NCBI GenBank assembly: GCA_039821145.1
Contig: JBCBOS010000024.1
Span: 71,777-135,776, forward strand
DNA length: 64,000 nt
Direction of reading: 5' to 3'
Source of the DNA: JBCCSZ01 sp039821145
GTDB taxonomy: Bacteria > Bacteroidota > Bacteroidia > Chitinophagales > Saprospiraceae
The translations under genes and the position numbers were made by a program. The notes under the pieces were generated by a model that was not told the DNA's origin, searched no databases, and saw nothing but the letters and a program-made list of their open reading frames with translations. Numbering within the stretch: the first letter of the stretch is position 1; each line of letters begins with the position of its first letter. Positions 62,731 through 64,000 of this stretch are shown in pieces.

Positions 62731-63192
62731 TAGCAAGTTCCCATAACATCAAAAGCACAGCTACATGTGCAACCGGGCCTCGACTCTGTTTTACCTTGGC
62801 GGCGACCTACTCTCACAACCAGCCATGCCCACCCGCTGGCGCGGTTCCCTCTCTTGACTGTCCACCGGACAGCCATCTTGGCTTCTCAGCCAAGAATCGT
62901 TCGCTCATCATCGGCGCTGGATATTTCTGTTAGTAAGTTTCCACAACGTCAAAGGCCCAGCTGCTTGTGCAACCGGGCCTCGACTCTGTTTTACCTTGGC
63001 GGCGACCTACTCTCACAACCAGCCATGCCCACCCGCTATCGCGGTTCCCTCTCTTGACTGTCCACCAGACAGTCATCTTGGCCTTTCAGCCAAGAATCGT
63101 TCGCTCATCATCGGCGCTCGATATTTCTGTTCGTAAGTTCACACAACGTCAAAGGCCCAGCTGCATACGCAACCGGGCCTCGACTCTGTTTT
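62731..63192. repeat. 200-bp tandem repeats containing 5S rRNA fragments
   Basis: Three units recur at an exact 200-bp period, starting about 62731, 62931 and 63131; for instance AACCGGGCCTCGACTCTGTT occurs at 62771, 62971 and 63171. The third runs into the intact 5S gene. In the first two, the exact last part of 5S (TTGGCGGCGACCTACTCTC at 62796 and 62996, minus-strand gene read on plus) is followed by about 77 bp of foreign sequence, then by a second 5S-like piece (CATCGGCGCT) and TTTCTGTT. The foreign part carries two small hairpins (TGTCC/GGACA and TTGGCT/AGCCAA) in the first copy. These lie downstream of 5S in the direction of rRNA transcription. Confidence 0.85.
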
Positions 63193-63193
63193 G

Positions 63194-63303
<110 letters not shown>

Positions 63304-63525
63304 ATTTCTTGCGCCATCTTGCGATGACCTATTTCTTTTGCGATCAGACGCTTTCGTCTCATCATGACCAGTTGTGGAAAGAAGATTCCATAAAGTTTCA
63401 CGTGTCTTTCTCACTGCGATTTATCGGTTGAATATCTCAAACATTCAACTAATAGAGTGCCTCGGTTGGCTTTTTCACTATTCTCTTGCACTTGCGTATC
63501 AACTACACTCACACAAGAAAAAAAA

Positions 63526-64000
<475 letters not shown>

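Noticed and set aside
63304..63525. Possible tRNA in the 23S-5S spacer
   Set aside because: No cloverleaf elements (no GGTTCGA-type T arm) are visible.

Overview
The window looks like chromosomal DNA from a member of the Bacteroidota, probably of the Saprospiria (Lewinella/Haliscomenobacter-like). This rests on several secreted proteins with type IX secretion (T9SS) C-terminal sorting domains, promoters of the TTG-N19-21-TAnnTTTG type that is characteristic of the phylum, many lipoproteins with short lipoboxes, phylum-restricted families (DUF4783, DUF5606, TIGR02757, fused 2-oxoacid dehydrogenase E1) and a fairly GC-balanced composition. The genus assignment is inference. I see no phage, insertion sequence, CRISPR array or tRNA gene. 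The contig reads as a core-genome stretch that runs into the 3' end of an rRNA operon.

Layout. 1-5 kb: secreted and lipoprotein genes, a nucleoside phosphorylase-like protein fused to a PH-like domain, an ACMSD-type amidohydrolase and a lipoprotein peptide deformylase. 5-10 kb: the RNA repair pair pnkp-hen1 with a divergently transcribed WYL-domain regulator. 10-16.4 kb: a lipoprotein, an OmpA-like protein, a D-2-hydroxyacid dehydrogenase, topoisomerase III and a YebC-family protein. 16.4-17.6 kb: a long gene-poor stretch that ends in two operator-like dyads and a sigma-54-type promoter, which precede an ABC transporter permease (17.6-20 kb). 20-26.7 kb: lipoproteins, two T9SS cargo proteins, a protein of unknown family and a nitrilase. 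26.7-34.3 kb: ROK sugar kinase, ileS, a YHYH/YwqK/SCO operon and an NlpC/P60 lipoprotein. 34.8-46 kb: a third T9SS protein divergent from a second copy of the unknown family, then DUF2853, arylamine N-acetyltransferase, a wecA-like/fluC/kynA operon, an M3 peptidase and a PaaE-like reductase. 46-56.6 kb: a small outer-membrane protein, recO, a class A PBP, branched-chain 2-oxoacid dehydrogenase E1, DUF5606, a truncated M3 peptidase, GT2 and TIGR02757. 57-62.6 kb: gpmI with a lipoprotein, then a lipoprotein/ECF sigma/anti-sigma-beta-barrel cluster. 62.7-64 kb: 200-bp tandem repeats containing 5S fragments, the 5S rRNA gene and the 3' part of the 23S gene, both on the minus strand.

The points that most deserve a second look are: the WYL regulator facing pnkp-hen1; the sigma-54 promoter with paired dyads before a FtsX-type permease; a single polypeptide that appears to join an anti-sigma segment to an outer-membrane barrel next to its ECF sigma factor; the repeated divergent pairing of a T9SS cargo gene with an uncharacterised ~483-aa protein; and the tandem degenerate 5S units downstream of the rRNA operon.
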